Shown piece by piece: positions 1 through 8,962 of a stretch of DNA of 64,000 bases (within the stretch, counting starts at the first letter, position 1; every line of letters starts with the position of its first letter). Position numbers and translations under genes: made by a program. The DNA lies in contig NZ_JAAGNX010000002.1 of assembly GCF_010500615.1 (NCBI RefSeq), positions 920,990 through 984,989 on the forward strand. Reading direction: 5' to 3'. Source of the stretch: Oceanipulchritudo coccoides (GTDB lineage: Bacteria; Verrucomicrobiota; Verrucomicrobiia; Opitutales; Oceanipulchritudinaceae). The notes below the pieces were generated by a model, which did not search any database, had not been told where the DNA came from, and saw nothing but the letters and a program-made list of their open reading frames with translations.

Positions 1-1
1 G

Positions 2-1015
2 CAGGTGGAAATCGAGGCGCGCTTCCTCGAGGTTCAGGAACGAAACCTTGAGGAGCTTGGATTCGAATGGACTCTCCTCGGGAATGGACAGGATCGGGTG
101 ACCACTGCTCCTGCGCGGAATCTGGCCAACGCCTTCACGGTCGGAGGGGATGAGAGTCGCATTGTCATCGACCGGTCCGGTGTGGACTTGCCAGCCATCG
201 CCCAAGGCGCTCCGGTTCTTCCCATATCCGTTGACTTGGCTGAGGATGCGGGAAATTTGGCACACTATGCCACAGCGCTTGGAGGCGGGGTTGATCTTGA
301 TCTGGTCATCCGGGCGCTTGAGCGCCAGTCCGGTAACGATCTTCTCAGCGCACCCAAAATAACCGTCCTGAGCGGCAAGACAGCCGAGATTGTCGTCGCC
401 GAGGAATTCCGGTATCCGGAAATGTATGGCGATACCAATGCGGAAGTGGGCAAGGGCGACAGTAGCAGCGGCTCGGCTGGAGTGGCGATTACTGCTGGTA
501 CGCCGCGCTCATTCACAACCCGCAATGTGGGGGTGGAGATGGAAGTCACCCCCACCGTCGAGGAAGATAATTCGATCAGTCTGTTGTTGAAGCCAAAGGT
601 GACCGAGTTTGAAGGCTTCGTTGAATACGGCGGCACGTCGGTGGCTATTGCCTCCGATACCACCGTCACCGTACCGAGCGGATTTTACCAGCCGGTCTTC
701 AGTATCCGCAAGATCCAGACGGAGGTCACTATCTGGGACGGGGCAACCGTTGTGATGGGCGGCTTAACGCGCGAGCAGTCCGTTCGCATCAATGACCGCG
801 TCCCCATCCTCGGCGACATTCCCCTCATCGGCCGGCTGTTCCGATCGGAGGGCGAGAGCACCCAGAAACGCAACCTGCTCATCTTTGTCACCGCCAACCT
901 GGTCAGCCCCGGCGGCTCCCCGTCATTCCAGCGCCTCCCCGGGGTTGAGCCAAATTCCTTGTTTCAGGTCCCCCGCATCAGTACCCCCGGTGGCCTCAGT
1001 CAGCGAGATGAGTAG
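2..1015 (+). CDS. Secretin (type II/IV secretion outer-membrane channel), C-terminal part
   Basis: This is the C-terminal 338 residues of a secretin; the reading frame is open at the window edge, so the gene begins upstream and the GTG at base 5 is only an internal valine. Secretins form the outer-membrane pore of type II secretion or type IV pilus systems. Seen directly: VEIEARFLEVQ at the cut edge, the stretch LLSAPKITVLSGKTAEI, and the secretin-core ending with GGLTREQSVRINDRVPILGDIP, then LIGRLFRS and RNLLIFVTANLV, all typical of the GspD/PilQ beta-domain. The tail after VSPGG is short and low in complexity. GspD, PilQ and the Akkermansia-type secretin cannot be told apart without the N-terminal N-domains. 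No other secretion gene is visible in the window. Confidence 0.93.
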   Translation, partial: QVEIEARFLEVQERNLEELGFEWTLLGNGQDRVTTAPARNLANAFTVGGDESRIVIDRSGVDLPAIAQGAPVLPISVDLAEDAGNLAHYATALGGGVDLDLVIRALERQSGNDLLSAPKITVLSGKTAEIVVAEEFRYPEMYGDTNAEVGKGDSSSGSAGVAITAGTPRSFTTRNVGVEMEVTPTVEEDNSISLLLKPKVTEFEGFVEYGGTSVAIASDTTVTVPSGFYQPVFSIRKIQTEVTIWDGATVVMGGLTREQSVRINDRVPILGDIPLIGRLFRSEGESTQKRNLLIFVTANLVSPGGSPSFQRLPGVEPNSLFQVPRISTPGGLSQRDE

Positions 1016-1056
1016 GGTTTTGAATTAAACCCTTGTCTTTTCAAAATCCTTTCTCG

Positions 1057-1335
1057 ATGCTTTCATCCCGGTTTGAGTATGATCCCTCGAAATCCAGATC
1101 CAATCTTGAGAAGCACGGGATCGACTTCAATCAGGCACAGTTAATATGGCAGGATCCGAGACGATTGCGATTCAAGGGTAATTCTTTCAAGGAACAAAGA
1201 TTTGCACTAGTAGGATCAGCATTGGGAAAGATCTGGTATGCCGTTTACACTGTCCGGAGGTATAAGATTCGTTTAATCAGTGTAAGACGGGCGCGAAGTA
1301 GCGAGGTAATGGCATATGAAAAAGAAGTTGAGTAG
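1057..1335 (+). CDS. brnT: BrnT-family ribonuclease toxin
   Basis: A 92-residue protein if started at the ATG at 1057; a TTG at 1033 would add eight residues but sits just behind the secretin stop and fits the family less well. BrnT toxins are RelE-fold ribonucleases that stop translation. The family pattern is visible: FEYDPSKSRSNLEKHGIDF near the N-terminus (the F-x-W/Y-D-x-x-K-x-x-x-N-x-x-K-H-x-I/V-x-F motif), a central W-x-D stretch, and the C-terminal IRLISVRRARSSEVMAYE, matching the usual I-R-[IL]-I-S-x-R-x-A. The gene overlaps the following antitoxin gene by 20 bases, the normal toxin-first BrnTA order. No clear Shine-Dalgarno site precedes 1057. Confidence 0.88.
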   Translation: MLSSRFEYDPSKSRSNLEKHGIDFNQAQLIWQDPRRLRFKGNSFKEQRFALVGSALGKIWYAVYTVRRYKIRLISVRRARSSEVMAYEKEVE

Positions 1336-1612
1336 CAGGGGCGGTGTTTGGAGTTTGGATGGGAAGCGGTTTATATCCTTGGAGGAATTCGACCGCATAG
1401 CCGATTCGGGTTCGGATGAAATCGACCAGTTCATAGATTTGACAAAGGGACAGCGTGGCGGTGCGCGGCCCGGCGCCGGCCGCAAGCGCAAGGAGGCCGT
1501 TCGGCTCGAAGTTCGGATACGGCCTGATCTGCGGGAAAAGCTTCGCCGCAAGGCAAAACAGACCGGTCGCACCCAAGTGGAGTTAGTGGAGGCCGCCCTC
1601 GAACAGTTGTGA
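1316..1612 (+). CDS. brnA: Antitoxin of the BrnT toxin, ribbon-helix-helix type
   Basis: A 98-residue basic protein starting inside the end of the toxin gene, so the two are probably co-translated. The C-terminal 35 residues (VRLEVRIRPDLREKLRRKAK followed by TQVELVEAALEQL) look like a ribbon-helix-helix DNA-binding unit, which in this class dimerises, represses its own operon and neutralises the toxin. The middle carries GGARPGAGRKRK, an Arg/Gly motif frequent in small RHH antitoxins. The N-terminal third (GVWSLDGKRFISLEEFDRIAD) is presumably the toxin-binding part. It is not a textbook BrnA sequence: the usual acidic N-terminus and the R-P motif before the RHH are absent, so the role as BrnT antitoxin rests on position and fold. 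Confidence 0.75.
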   Translation: MKKKLSSRGGVWSLDGKRFISLEEFDRIADSGSDEIDQFIDLTKGQRGGARPGAGRKRKEAVRLEVRIRPDLREKLRRKAKQTGRTQVELVEAALEQL

Positions 1613-1654
1613 GGGAATTGGCAAGGGGATAAGGAGTGAGAACCTCTTCTCCAA

Positions 1655-2122
1655 TTATTCCACCCGCCGGATGGTCCCCGAGACTCCACCGGGGATGGCG
1701 AAAGGCTGGCCGGCGCGTTTTCTGAGCAGGGCCGCTCCGAGCGGAGATTCGGGCGTGACGACGGTGATTTCGGCGCCATCAAGGGTGAGGTCGACGCCAC
1801 CGCAGCAGGGCAGGAGAAAGACATGTGATGTTTCGCCCGAAAAGTCGCATTCAACGAGGGCGCCGACCGCAATGGGCTGGTCAATATAGGAGACCAACTC
1901 GAGGCTTTGAAGGGATTTGGCCTGAGTGGACAAGAGGGCAAACTGCTGGGCGTAGCCGCGTGCCAGATAGGAGCTCTCGAGCCCTTGAGTATCCCACTTG
2001 GATTCAGCGCGTGCTTCCTCGTCGGTGGCGTTTGCGGCTGCCTGCTGGTTTGCGTTTTGCTGGCGGTGCAGCTCTGCCTCCAGCTCTGCCAGAATGGATT
2101 TTAGGATGAGCTGCTTGTCCAT
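1655..2122 (-). CDS. GreA/GreB-family transcription elongation factor-like protein
   Basis: A 155-residue protein starting at MDKQLILKSI (ATG at 2122; an upstream in-frame start would add 15 unlikely residues). Gre factors bind the RNA polymerase secondary channel and stimulate cleavage of backtracked RNA. The N-terminal half is helical and Gln/Ala/Glu-rich, consistent with the Gre coiled coil. The C-terminal third shows the FKBP-like Gre domain ending: VTPESPLGAALLRKRAGQPF then a Gly/Ile/Arg tail resembling the family's SP-x-G-x-ALLGK-x-x-GD. The acidic tip needed for cleavage is not clearly recognisable, so it may compete with GreA rather than cleave. It converges with the BrnTA pair and is divergent from the macroglobulin gene. 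This is a family-level call only. Confidence 0.65.
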   Translation of the reverse strand: MDKQLILKSILAELEAELHRQQNANQQAAANATDEEARAESKWDTQGLESSYLARGYAQQFALLSTQAKSLQSLELVSYIDQPIAVGALVECDFSGETSHVFLLPCCGGVDLTLDGAEITVVTPESPLGAALLRKRAGQPFAIPGGVSGTIRRVE

Positions 2123-2239
2123 GGGCAGAAATATGATTGGAATGCCCGCAAATTCAACCCGGCACATTGTTTCGCGGAAGGTTCCTGAAATTTTATTGTC
2201 CCCATGGGGGTTTCGGCTATTTCATGGAGGTTGAGTTTT

Positions 2240-5200
2240 ATGGCTCAATCTATGATGCAACGACTTTCCCGATCTGTCTCCTTCCTGCTGTTTTGTTTAC
2301 CGGTCCTTCTGCCGACTGCTTGCTTCGGGGTTTCCTACGATGAGTGGTTGAGGTCATGGGAGGATATTTCAGCCCAGGAGGACCTGAGCTCTTCAGGTCA
2401 ATTAATCGAGCAGACACGGCTACTCAAGGAGGCGATCTCGGCGGATTTTCCAGTAAATGAGGAATTGTGGGGGCTCATTGCGGAGGTTCTTGAGCAATGG
2501 GAGACTTCTGCCGATATTCAGGAGGCCCGCGATTCCTACGTCTCCTTGATCAAGGCCGTCTGCCTGAAGGCGGAAGGTCCCGATCTTGAAGTCCCCGATG
2601 AACCGGCTTTGAGGAGCTTTTTGCAGCGTGCGCTTTCGCTCTCCGAAACAAATGCCGAAGAGGGCGCTTTTCTGCTTTTTGTCGCAGAGTCATGGATCCG
2701 GTCTTCCTCAGTTTCAACTGCCTTGCTGAGGCGCGCCGAGTCACTCCTTCAGCAGTCGGTTATCCTTCTGGAAAATGAGCCCCCGCTGGACGCAGTCCAT
2801 TTTCGTCTTGGGCAATTGTATCAGCGCCTGGGAGCCGGTATCGATGCCGCCAGAGCTGCCTCCGAAGGGGCTGTATTCCTTTCCAAGGCTGTCAGCCATT
2901 TCGAGTTGGTCACCGGAATGGCCTTTGCCCGGGCCTATTTCAAGGAGGCTGCGACCGAGGCCTTGTCGGTCTTGCTTCAGCCGCAACTCGAGATCAAGCT
3001 CAACCAGCGGTTTCTGCCTGGTGACGATGTCCGCCTTGTCATGCGGAGCCGAAATCTTGAGTCGGTAACCGTGAGCCTTATCGCCATGCCCGCCGGGGAG
3101 GAGTGGATTCCCCGTGCGCTTGAGGGGTTGCGGCAAGTGCTCGCCATTGATCCGGATCCGACACAGATCCGCTTTGAGAAGACCTTTTCCACTCGCGGAC
3201 GTTTTACGCACGACTGGAGAGAGCGGGAAATTCGACTCGATTCGAACCTTGTCGGTGGCTGGTATGGTATTCGCCTGGAAGGGGGGGGCATTGCAATCGA
3301 TGACCTGCTGTTGATAAGTCCACTCGAGGTAGGAGCTTTCCCAAGGCAGGATGGTGGCCTTCTATTATGGGTTTCCGATGGGGAGACCGGGCAGCCGGTT
3401 CCGGGAGCTTCTGCATCCGTGCTTGCCTCGGACGGTAGCATTCTTGCAAGCGCAGTTTCCACATTGGACGGAATCATCAAACTCGATTCTGAAGGCTTGG
3501 AAGATTGGCAGGAAGTTCATTTCATGGCGGGCCCCAACCCGGCTCACTTACGCCGTGTGGATCTCCCCGAGCCCGAGTCCCAAATTCCCTGGATTGTCAC
3601 CAATCCATCTGAAATCCAGCCCGGGGGAACCTTCCATTGGGCTCTTCTTGGGATTGACCCTTCGATTTTGCAGGCCTTTGAGGCTGGCCCAGTGTTTCAT
3701 TTGCCCGGCGGTATCAAAATTCAAGCGGAACCAGTTGCCGAGGGTCCCGGTTGGCTAAGCGGCTCATTGCAAGTTCCCACAGGACTGACAAATGGTGGCC
3801 CCATCTATGTAGATCTTTCCCCCGAAATCCGCATTTTCGCGGGCCATGTTCGGTTGAATCGGGCGTATTCGCTCGATCTGGAGGTATCGGGAGAACAGCT
3901 TTCGGGAACAGCCAACCTGTATCATGCCTCCTCTCCCTTGGGCGTTTCCATCAACCCCGTCTTTGGCACGCAGGCTGTATTGCCGGATTTTATCCGTCTC
4001 CGGGTCATGCAGCTCCGGCGGGATCCGGTTCTTCAAAGGCAGGAATCACTCCAGCCCTTACCGGATTTGCTTTACGAGAGCATCCTCCCTTTTGATGCCC
4101 GCTCGCAAAAGGAGAACTTTGTCGAGCTGCCGGATCTTTTCTCGGGCAAGATGATTCAACCTTTGAAAATTGAAGTTCTGCCTCTCGATAGTGCCGAACC
4201 ACTTGCCGAAGCTGTTATTGGATTGGTCCCTTACCGTCGTCTGGTCGAGCTGAGCTTGAGCGAACAGATTGTTGATGCGGGGACCGCGCCAGTCATTTCC
4301 CTTGTCCAGAAAAACCCTGATCAATCCGACAGGCGATCTACAGAGGGCGATCTTGTTGTCTATCGTGAGACATGGCAAAATCGCTACATTCATCGCAGAC
4401 GTGGGACCCCCTTGTCGGAGAGCGAATACCAGGCCCTTCCTGACCGGTCACTTCTTGGGGCCGCCAAGACGGATTACCGCCTTTTGGAGGAAGGGTTTAT
4501 CCGGGAGGAGATGCAGCGGATACCGGTTGAAATCAGTGACGGGATAAACACAGTTGCCGTGCAACTTGAACAATCCGGCTACTACAATATTGAGTTCTCC
4601 GGTCGCGAGGTTGACACAGTGGCAAGCTACCCCGAGGGGCCGCTTGAACTTTGGGTAGTGCCCGATTCAGGTGACCTCCGGACCTTTCGCAGCGAGCAAC
4701 CCCGTTTGGTCATGGAGAGTGGTCCAGACGGTTTTCTCCAGATCCTTATCCTGCTTGACCGGTCCAATGCAGTTGTGCTGATGGACCTTGAGCGAGAAGA
4801 TGGAACGACTTTCACAAAAGTCACCAAGCCAGATCATCCGGCTTTGTACCTCGAATTGGAACAGCCTGAGGACTGCGGGCTTTCTGCTGTCCGGGCACTG
4901 ATTGTCGGAGACCGGCAGACCAACTTTCTTTCTGGAACGGCCGTTGCGAAATCACACGAGGATTGGGTGCTTTCCACAGAAAGTCTCTTTGGGCTGAATC
5001 CGGGTGTTGAATTCAGCTGGAGGGTCCTTGGGGACGAGATCCCGAGCAAAGGCCCGTCCTTGTGGGGCTTTTACACTGACAATTCCAATTCCCTTTCCCC
5101 TGCGCGTCTGCGCTGGCAAAAAGACCGGCAGTCTTCAGACCACCACCATCCCCAGACTGCAGCAACTTTTTCAAGCCGTTGGCTTCCTTTCGCTAACCCG

Positions 5201-7357
5201 TTTGAGCTGGAGTCTTCAAGCGAGTCTTCCAAGGAGGATTCCATTGCCAGTTCTCTGGGAGATCCGGATCTGTTCTTAAGTGTTTTTCCCGAAGTAAACC
5301 GTTTTCCCATTACCCTTAAGCCCCTCGGACCTTTCAAACAGGTCAGGGAGGTTGAGGGAACCGGTGAATTTGAAATCAGCGGTAACTTCCCTTCAACCGC
5401 TGGTCGATGGAACCTCACTCTCTTGAGCGCCGTCGGCCACCATGATTTAAAAGTCGAATCATGGCTGATTTCGACGGAGCTTCCTATTCGAAGCAGCATT
5501 AATGGCCCGGAGATCCTCCGTCTTGGTGACCGGTCCATGCTCCCGCTTACGCTTCAGAACACAACGGAGCGAGCAGTCACCCTGGAACTGAAAGCTCTTG
5601 CTTCGGATGTCATCCAAGCTACTCCGCTGGGGGCTCCCAAAATTGCTTTAAATGCGGGCAAAACGGACAAGGTGCAGTTGGAAATCCTGGCCACCGGGGT
5701 GGGGGTTGACAGCTTGGATATCCAGGTCGATGGGCCGGGCCTTTCCAGCGAAGCGGTCCATTCGCTTGAAGTCATTCAGTCCCTTCCGAGAGATGTCTTT
5801 GCCTTTAAACTTTTTCCGCCCGATGGCTTGGTGATTGAGAGTTCCTTTGAATTGCCGGGATGGTCCGATGCAGACCTAATCGTTGCTCCCGGGATTGGAG
5901 CGCTCTTACCGGAGATTTGGCCTGCAATTGGCAGCATTCAGGATCCCTCGGACGAGTTGTTGACCAAGCTATGCGAGTGGGCAATGGAGCATGTGCTCCT
6001 TCATCATGGAGAATTGTCGTTGGACGCACTCTCAATCAGTGATGAGGCCCTCGCCGTTATTCTCGAGGAGCAGCAACTTGAATCAGGAGGGTGGGGCTGG
6101 TTCCCGGATGGCAAGCCTGATCCCTGGTTGAGCGCGTGTATTACATGGACCTTGGGGCTGTTCCCGGAAGTTGAGGAACCCGCGTATCAGGCGGTCCTTG
6201 AGCGGGGCCACGAGTATCTGGAAACCGTGTTGATCGATGAATCCGTTGACTTGGAGAGCCGCTTGTTTGCCCTTCGCGCGCTTGCCATGCCAGCTTTCCA
6301 CTCGGATGACGTCCGCCCTTCAAGGATTCAGGCCAGAACCTTTCTTGATTATCTCCACCAGCAGAATGAATTGTCTGATGCTCATGTGGCCATTCTCCTG
6401 CAGGTTGCGAAGGCGTATCAATTCAAGCAGGAGGTTGCCCTATTAACGACCGAGCTGGTCAATCGTCGGTTGAAGGGTCTGCGCTTCTGGCCTGCCAGTC
6501 TCGTTTACCTGGCCCTGGATGACACATCAGGAAGCCACGAGCGACTTTTGCAGGCCCTTATGGCCATTTCTGAAAGAGGGCCTGCCCCGAGCTGGGAGCA
6601 GTTGGCTGGCTTCCTTAACCTGCTTGTGGCCTATTACTGGAATGGTGATTTCTTTGCCGACGGGGAAGTATCCGTCAGCCTTCCGAGTGGATTTGAGGGC
6701 AAGCTATCCCTGAATCCGGATATCGGGGGCGAGCCAATTCTAAAAACCCCATTCGAGCCGGGAGAGCTTATGGACGGGCAGGCCAACTTTAACTTGGATA
6801 TGAATTCTGCGCTGAGCCCTGTCCTTGTGGCCGCTATTGGCCACTCTTCGGAAAAGGAACCGGTACTACGGTCCATGGAAACAGGATCGAGGCAGTTCTC
6901 CAGGGAGTTTTATGAAAATACGCTTTTACAAGGGACACGGATTCGCTCTGTCGAGCTGGATGAGGAATTAAGCGGAATCCATGTGGGGGACACTCTTCGG
7001 ATTGCCTTTTCAATTGATCTTTCCGAGCCGCAGGCATTGACCCGTCTTGTCTTTCCCGTTCCGGGTGGCATGCAACTCAGTGCCGACAGTATCGGCCATG
7101 TTTGGGAGGCCCTCCCCGAAACCGAGTCGCTGGATTTGCCGATTGCAAAACTTCTTCGTGAATCTCAGCCCTCCCGCACACAGACTCTTTCCATCGGGCC
7201 ACTTCCAGCCGGGCGGCACTTGTTTAGCTTGTCTTACCGAGCTCTATGGGCAGGTACCTTCGACTGGCCGGAATGCCGGGTGATCAACCCGCGCACAGGG
7301 GAAACTTTCGAGCTCCTTGGTGCCCGGCAAATTCAGATATTTCCGCCGAAGTATTAA
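2240..7357 (+). CDS. Alpha-2-macroglobulin-like protein lacking a thioester motif
   Basis: A 1705-residue exported protein. The start at 2240 is chosen because GGAGG lies at 2226-2230; an in-frame ATG at 2204 lacks this. An N-terminal hydrophobic signal segment (about residues 8-28) ends in PTACFG, near a lipobox but with Pro at -3, so either a lipoprotein or a Sec-cleaved protein. The N-terminal third is helical, then a long run of beta-rich macroglobulin-type domains follows. Around residues 1090-1200 LRLGDRSMLPLTLQNTTERA resembles the central A2M domain. Near residue 1276 QQLESGGWGWFPDGKPDPW is the thioester-domain helical-barrel signature. The expected C-x-E-Q is absent: LLTKLCEWAMEHV lies at the corresponding place. 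Bacterial A2Ms are periplasmic protease traps often paired with penicillin-binding protein 1C; no such partner is adjacent here. Confidence 0.82.
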   Translation: MAQSMMQRLSRSVSFLLFCLPVLLPTACFGVSYDEWLRSWEDISAQEDLSSSGQLIEQTRLLKEAISADFPVNEELWGLIAEVLEQWETSADIQEARDSYVSLIKAVCLKAEGPDLEVPDEPALRSFLQRALSLSETNAEEGAFLLFVAESWIRSSSVSTALLRRAESLLQQSVILLENEPPLDAVHFRLGQLYQRLGAGIDAARAASEGAVFLSKAVSHFELVTGMAFARAYFKEAATEALSVLLQPQLEIKLNQRFLPGDDVRLVMRSRNLESVTVSLIAMPAGEEWIPRALEGLRQVLAIDPDPTQIRFEKTFSTRGRFTHDWREREIRLDSNLVGGWYGIRLEGGGIAIDDLLLISPLEVGAFPRQDGGLLLWVSDGETGQPVPGASASVLASDGSILASAVSTLDGIIKLDSEGLEDWQEVHFMAGPNPAHLRRVDLPEPESQIPWIVTNPSEIQPGGTFHWALLGIDPSILQAFEAGPVFHLPGGIKIQAEPVAEGPGWLSGSLQVPTGLTNGGPIYVDLSPEIRIFAGHVRLNRAYSLDLEVSGEQLSGTANLYHASSPLGVSINPVFGTQAVLPDFIRLRVMQLRRDPVLQRQESLQPLPDLLYESILPFDARSQKENFVELPDLFSGKMIQPLKIEVLPLDSAEPLAEAVIGLVPYRRLVELSLSEQIVDAGTAPVISLVQKNPDQSDRRSTEGDLVVYRETWQNRYIHRRRGTPLSESEYQALPDRSLLGAAKTDYRLLEEGFIREEMQRIPVEISDGINTVAVQLEQSGYYNIEFSGREVDTVASYPEGPLELWVVPDSGDLRTFRSEQPRLVMESGPDGFLQILILLDRSNAVVLMDLEREDGTTFTKVTKPDHPALYLELEQPEDCGLSAVRALIVGDRQTNFLSGTAVAKSHEDWVLSTESLFGLNPGVEFSWRVLGDEIPSKGPSLWGFYTDNSNSLSPARLRWQKDRQSSDHHHPQTAATFSSRWLPFANPFELESSSESSKEDSIASSLGDPDLFLSVFPEVNRFPITLKPLGPFKQVREVEGTGEFEISGNFPSTAGRWNLTLLSAVGHHDLKVESWLISTELPIRSSINGPEILRLGDRSMLPLTLQNTTERAVTLELKALASDVIQATPLGAPKIALNAGKTDKVQLEILATGVGVDSLDIQVDGPGLSSEAVHSLEVIQSLPRDVFAFKLFPPDGLVIESSFELPGWSDADLIVAPGIGALLPEIWPAIGSIQDPSDELLTKLCEWAMEHVLLHHGELSLDALSISDEALAVILEEQQLESGGWGWFPDGKPDPWLSACITWTLGLFPEVEEPAYQAVLERGHEYLETVLIDESVDLESRLFALRALAMPAFHSDDVRPSRIQARTFLDYLHQQNELSDAHVAILLQVAKAYQFKQEVALLTTELVNRRLKGLRFWPASLVYLALDDTSGSHERLLQALMAISERGPAPSWEQLAGFLNLLVAYYWNGDFFADGEVSVSLPSGFEGKLSLNPDIGGEPILKTPFEPGELMDGQANFNLDMNSALSPVLVAAIGHSSEKEPVLRSMETGSRQFSREFYENTLLQGTRIRSVELDEELSGIHVGDTLRIAFSIDLSEPQALTRLVFPVPGGMQLSADSIGHVWEALPETESLDLPIAKLLRESQPSRTQTLSIGPLPAGRHLFSLSYRALWAGTFDWPECRVINPRTGETFELLGARQIQIFPPKY

Positions 7358-7377
7358 TGATCCCCGGATCGGGCGAA

Positions 7378-8472
7378 TTACTTTCCGAGCGGGAGTGTGA
7401 TCGTGAAGATCGTTCCGCGGCCGGTTTCGGTCCGGAAAGTCAGGAAGCCTCCGTGTGCCTCAATAATCGAACGGGCGATAGCGGTCCCCAAACCAGTGCC
7501 TTCCCGTTTGCCATGCGAGACAAAGGGCTCAAAGAGGCGGTCCCGAATGGACTCCGGGATCCCTCCCGCATTATCCTCAATGAAAATCTGTACCTGGTTC
7601 TCCGAATGAACCACGGCCCCGGTAATCTTAACCAGCCCTTCTTTATCCTCAAAAGCTTCAATGGCATTCCCAATGAGGTTTTGCAGGACTCGGAAAAGCT
7701 TGGCCTTGGCTCCCAGAATAACCGCGTCCGGTACATCGATGGAAACTTCCACCTTCGTTGAGTCGAAGTAGGGGTTGTTCAAGGAGCGGAATTCGTCGAA
7801 TAGCTCCTTCAAGCGAATCTTGGCTTTGACGATGCTGTGCTCCCCGCGTGAATATTCGGCCAGCTCTGTCACCATGCTGACCATCCGGTCCACCTGCTTT
7901 TCGATATTCTGGCAGAGCTTCATGGATTCGTCGTCGCGGTGACGCTGCCTTAGCAACTGTGCGCTCAGGCTGATCAGGCAAAACGGGTTTTTGAAATCAT
8001 GGATGATCGTGTTCGTCATGTTTCCGATCAGGGCCATCTTCTCCTGGTGTACGCGGTCATCGATAAACTGCCGGGTGGTGCCCTTCAGGTGTGCAATAAT
8101 CGACTGCAGGAGTCCCTGCACGGGGCCCGGCATTTTTCGCAGGTAATTGACCACCGAGGCGCCCGGGATACAGGCGATGCTACAATCGGTCTTGGCCTCG
8201 GCACGAAGGGCGCGCCGATCGTTTGTCAGGACACCGATTTCGCCGAAAAACTCGCCTTTCTGGCTCTGGCTAATGCCAATATGGCCACGGTTGCGCACCT
8301 TTTTCCCGAATCCGATGGTGCCTTCCAGAATCAGGTAGAGCGAATCAGAGATGTCATTCTCCTCGAAAATCACTGTCCCGCGGGGCAACTTTTGAATGAG
8401 GGCGGAGCGCGTCAACGACTCGACACTCTCCTTGTCCATCTGTTTGAAAAACGGGTGTGCTTGTAACTCCAT
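7378..8472 (-). CDS. Sensor histidine kinase with N-terminal cyclic-nucleotide-binding domain
   Basis: A 364-residue soluble kinase starting at MELQAHPFFKQM (ATG 8472; a TTG four codons upstream is less likely). Residues about 8-120 form a CRP-like cNMP-binding beta-roll (LPRGTVIFEENDISDSLYLI, then KGEFFGEIGVLTNDRRALRA). Residues about 145-205 are the dimerisation/phospho-acceptor helices with H in NMTNTIIHDFKNPF. The ATPase domain follows with N box (NLIGNAIEAFED), G1 (DNAGGIPE) and G2 (GTGLGTAIARSIIEAHGG). There are no membrane segments and no receiver domain, so it is a cytoplasmic kinase whose partner regulator is not adjacent. It lies downstream of the psp genes on the same strand but is separated from pspC by a strong terminator. 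The ligand of the sensor domain is unknown. Confidence 0.92.
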   Translation of the reverse strand: MELQAHPFFKQMDKESVESLTRSALIQKLPRGTVIFEENDISDSLYLILEGTIGFGKKVRNRGHIGISQSQKGEFFGEIGVLTNDRRALRAEAKTDCSIACIPGASVVNYLRKMPGPVQGLLQSIIAHLKGTTRQFIDDRVHQEKMALIGNMTNTIIHDFKNPFCLISLSAQLLRQRHRDDESMKLCQNIEKQVDRMVSMVTELAEYSRGEHSIVKAKIRLKELFDEFRSLNNPYFDSTKVEVSIDVPDAVILGAKAKLFRVLQNLIGNAIEAFEDKEGLVKITGAVVHSENQVQIFIEDNAGGIPESIRDRLFEPFVSHGKREGTGLGTAIARSIIEAHGGFLTFRTETGRGTIFTITLPLGK

Positions 8473-8484
8473 GGCCCTGCTCAA

Positions 8485-8523
8485 TAAAAAAACCGATACA
8501 GCGCTTTATACACCGTATCGGTT
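8485..8523 (-). terminator. Rho-independent terminator after pspC
   Basis: Perfect 9-bp inverted repeat (AACCGATAC at 8491-8499 with GTATCGGTT at 8515-8523) around a 15-base loop. On the minus strand it is followed by seven T (8486-8492). It sits between the pspC stop and the histidine kinase start, so most psp transcription should end here. Confidence 0.85.
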
Positions 8524-8563
8524 ATTGTTTAAATCAGGCTTCTATCAACCGTCGAGGGAAAAA

Positions 8564-8956
8564 TCAGGTGCCGGACTGAAAGCGGCGGTCCCAGTTGAAT
8601 TCTCGGTTGGTGACCACATTCTCCATACGGCGGGTCCGGCGGTCGAGAACTTCACAGCGTTTACGCAACCGCATCAGGGCCCTTTTGCGGTCAGCGGTGT
8701 AAGCCTGGTAGAAATCCCAGTCCTCGTCGCTTGTGAATTCAATCACCGGGGCCGGCTTCAGGAAGATGGCGGCCACGATATAGATGAGGACCATTGGCCA
8801 GAAGCCCGTAAAGAGGCAGGCGAGAAAGGTGGCGATGCGGACCCAGAAGACGGGGATGTCACCATATTCGGCGAGCCCTTGGCAGACCCCGAAGATCCAA
8901 CCCTGGCGGGAGCGGTATAGTGTTCGTGAACTTTGTGAATAGTTAGGCATGTGCAT
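8564..8956 (-). CDS. pspC: PspC-domain membrane protein
   Basis: A 130-residue protein of the phage-shock C family, starting at MHMPNYSQ (the second Met, six bases in, is an alternative). PspC domains sit in the inner membrane and, with PspB, sense envelope damage and release PspA from its regulator. The family pattern is clear: LYRSRQGWIFGVCQGLAEY (the R-x-x-x-x-x-x-GVC-x-GLA-x-Y signature), then two hydrophobic segments covering about residues 37-65 (VRIATFLACLFTGFWPMVLI). The remaining 60 residues are charged and probably a cytoplasmic helix (ADRKRALMRLRKRCEVLDRR), longer than in minimal PspC proteins. It follows the PspB-like gene by six bases and ends before a terminator, so it is the last gene of the psp operon. 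Confidence 0.93.
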   Translation of the reverse strand: MHMPNYSQSSRTLYRSRQGWIFGVCQGLAEYGDIPVFWVRIATFLACLFTGFWPMVLIYIVAAIFLKPAPVIEFTSDEDWDFYQAYTADRKRALMRLRKRCEVLDRRTRRMENVVTNREFNWDRRFQSGT

Positions 8957-8962
8957 GAAAGT

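Noticed and set aside
1273-1941. Minus-strand frame of 222 codons across the BrnTA pair
   Set aside because: Ser/Pro/Arg-rich shadow overlapping three better supported genes.
7358-7377. Possible bidirectional terminator between the macroglobulin and kinase genes
   Set aside because: No stem or T-run in the 20-base gap.
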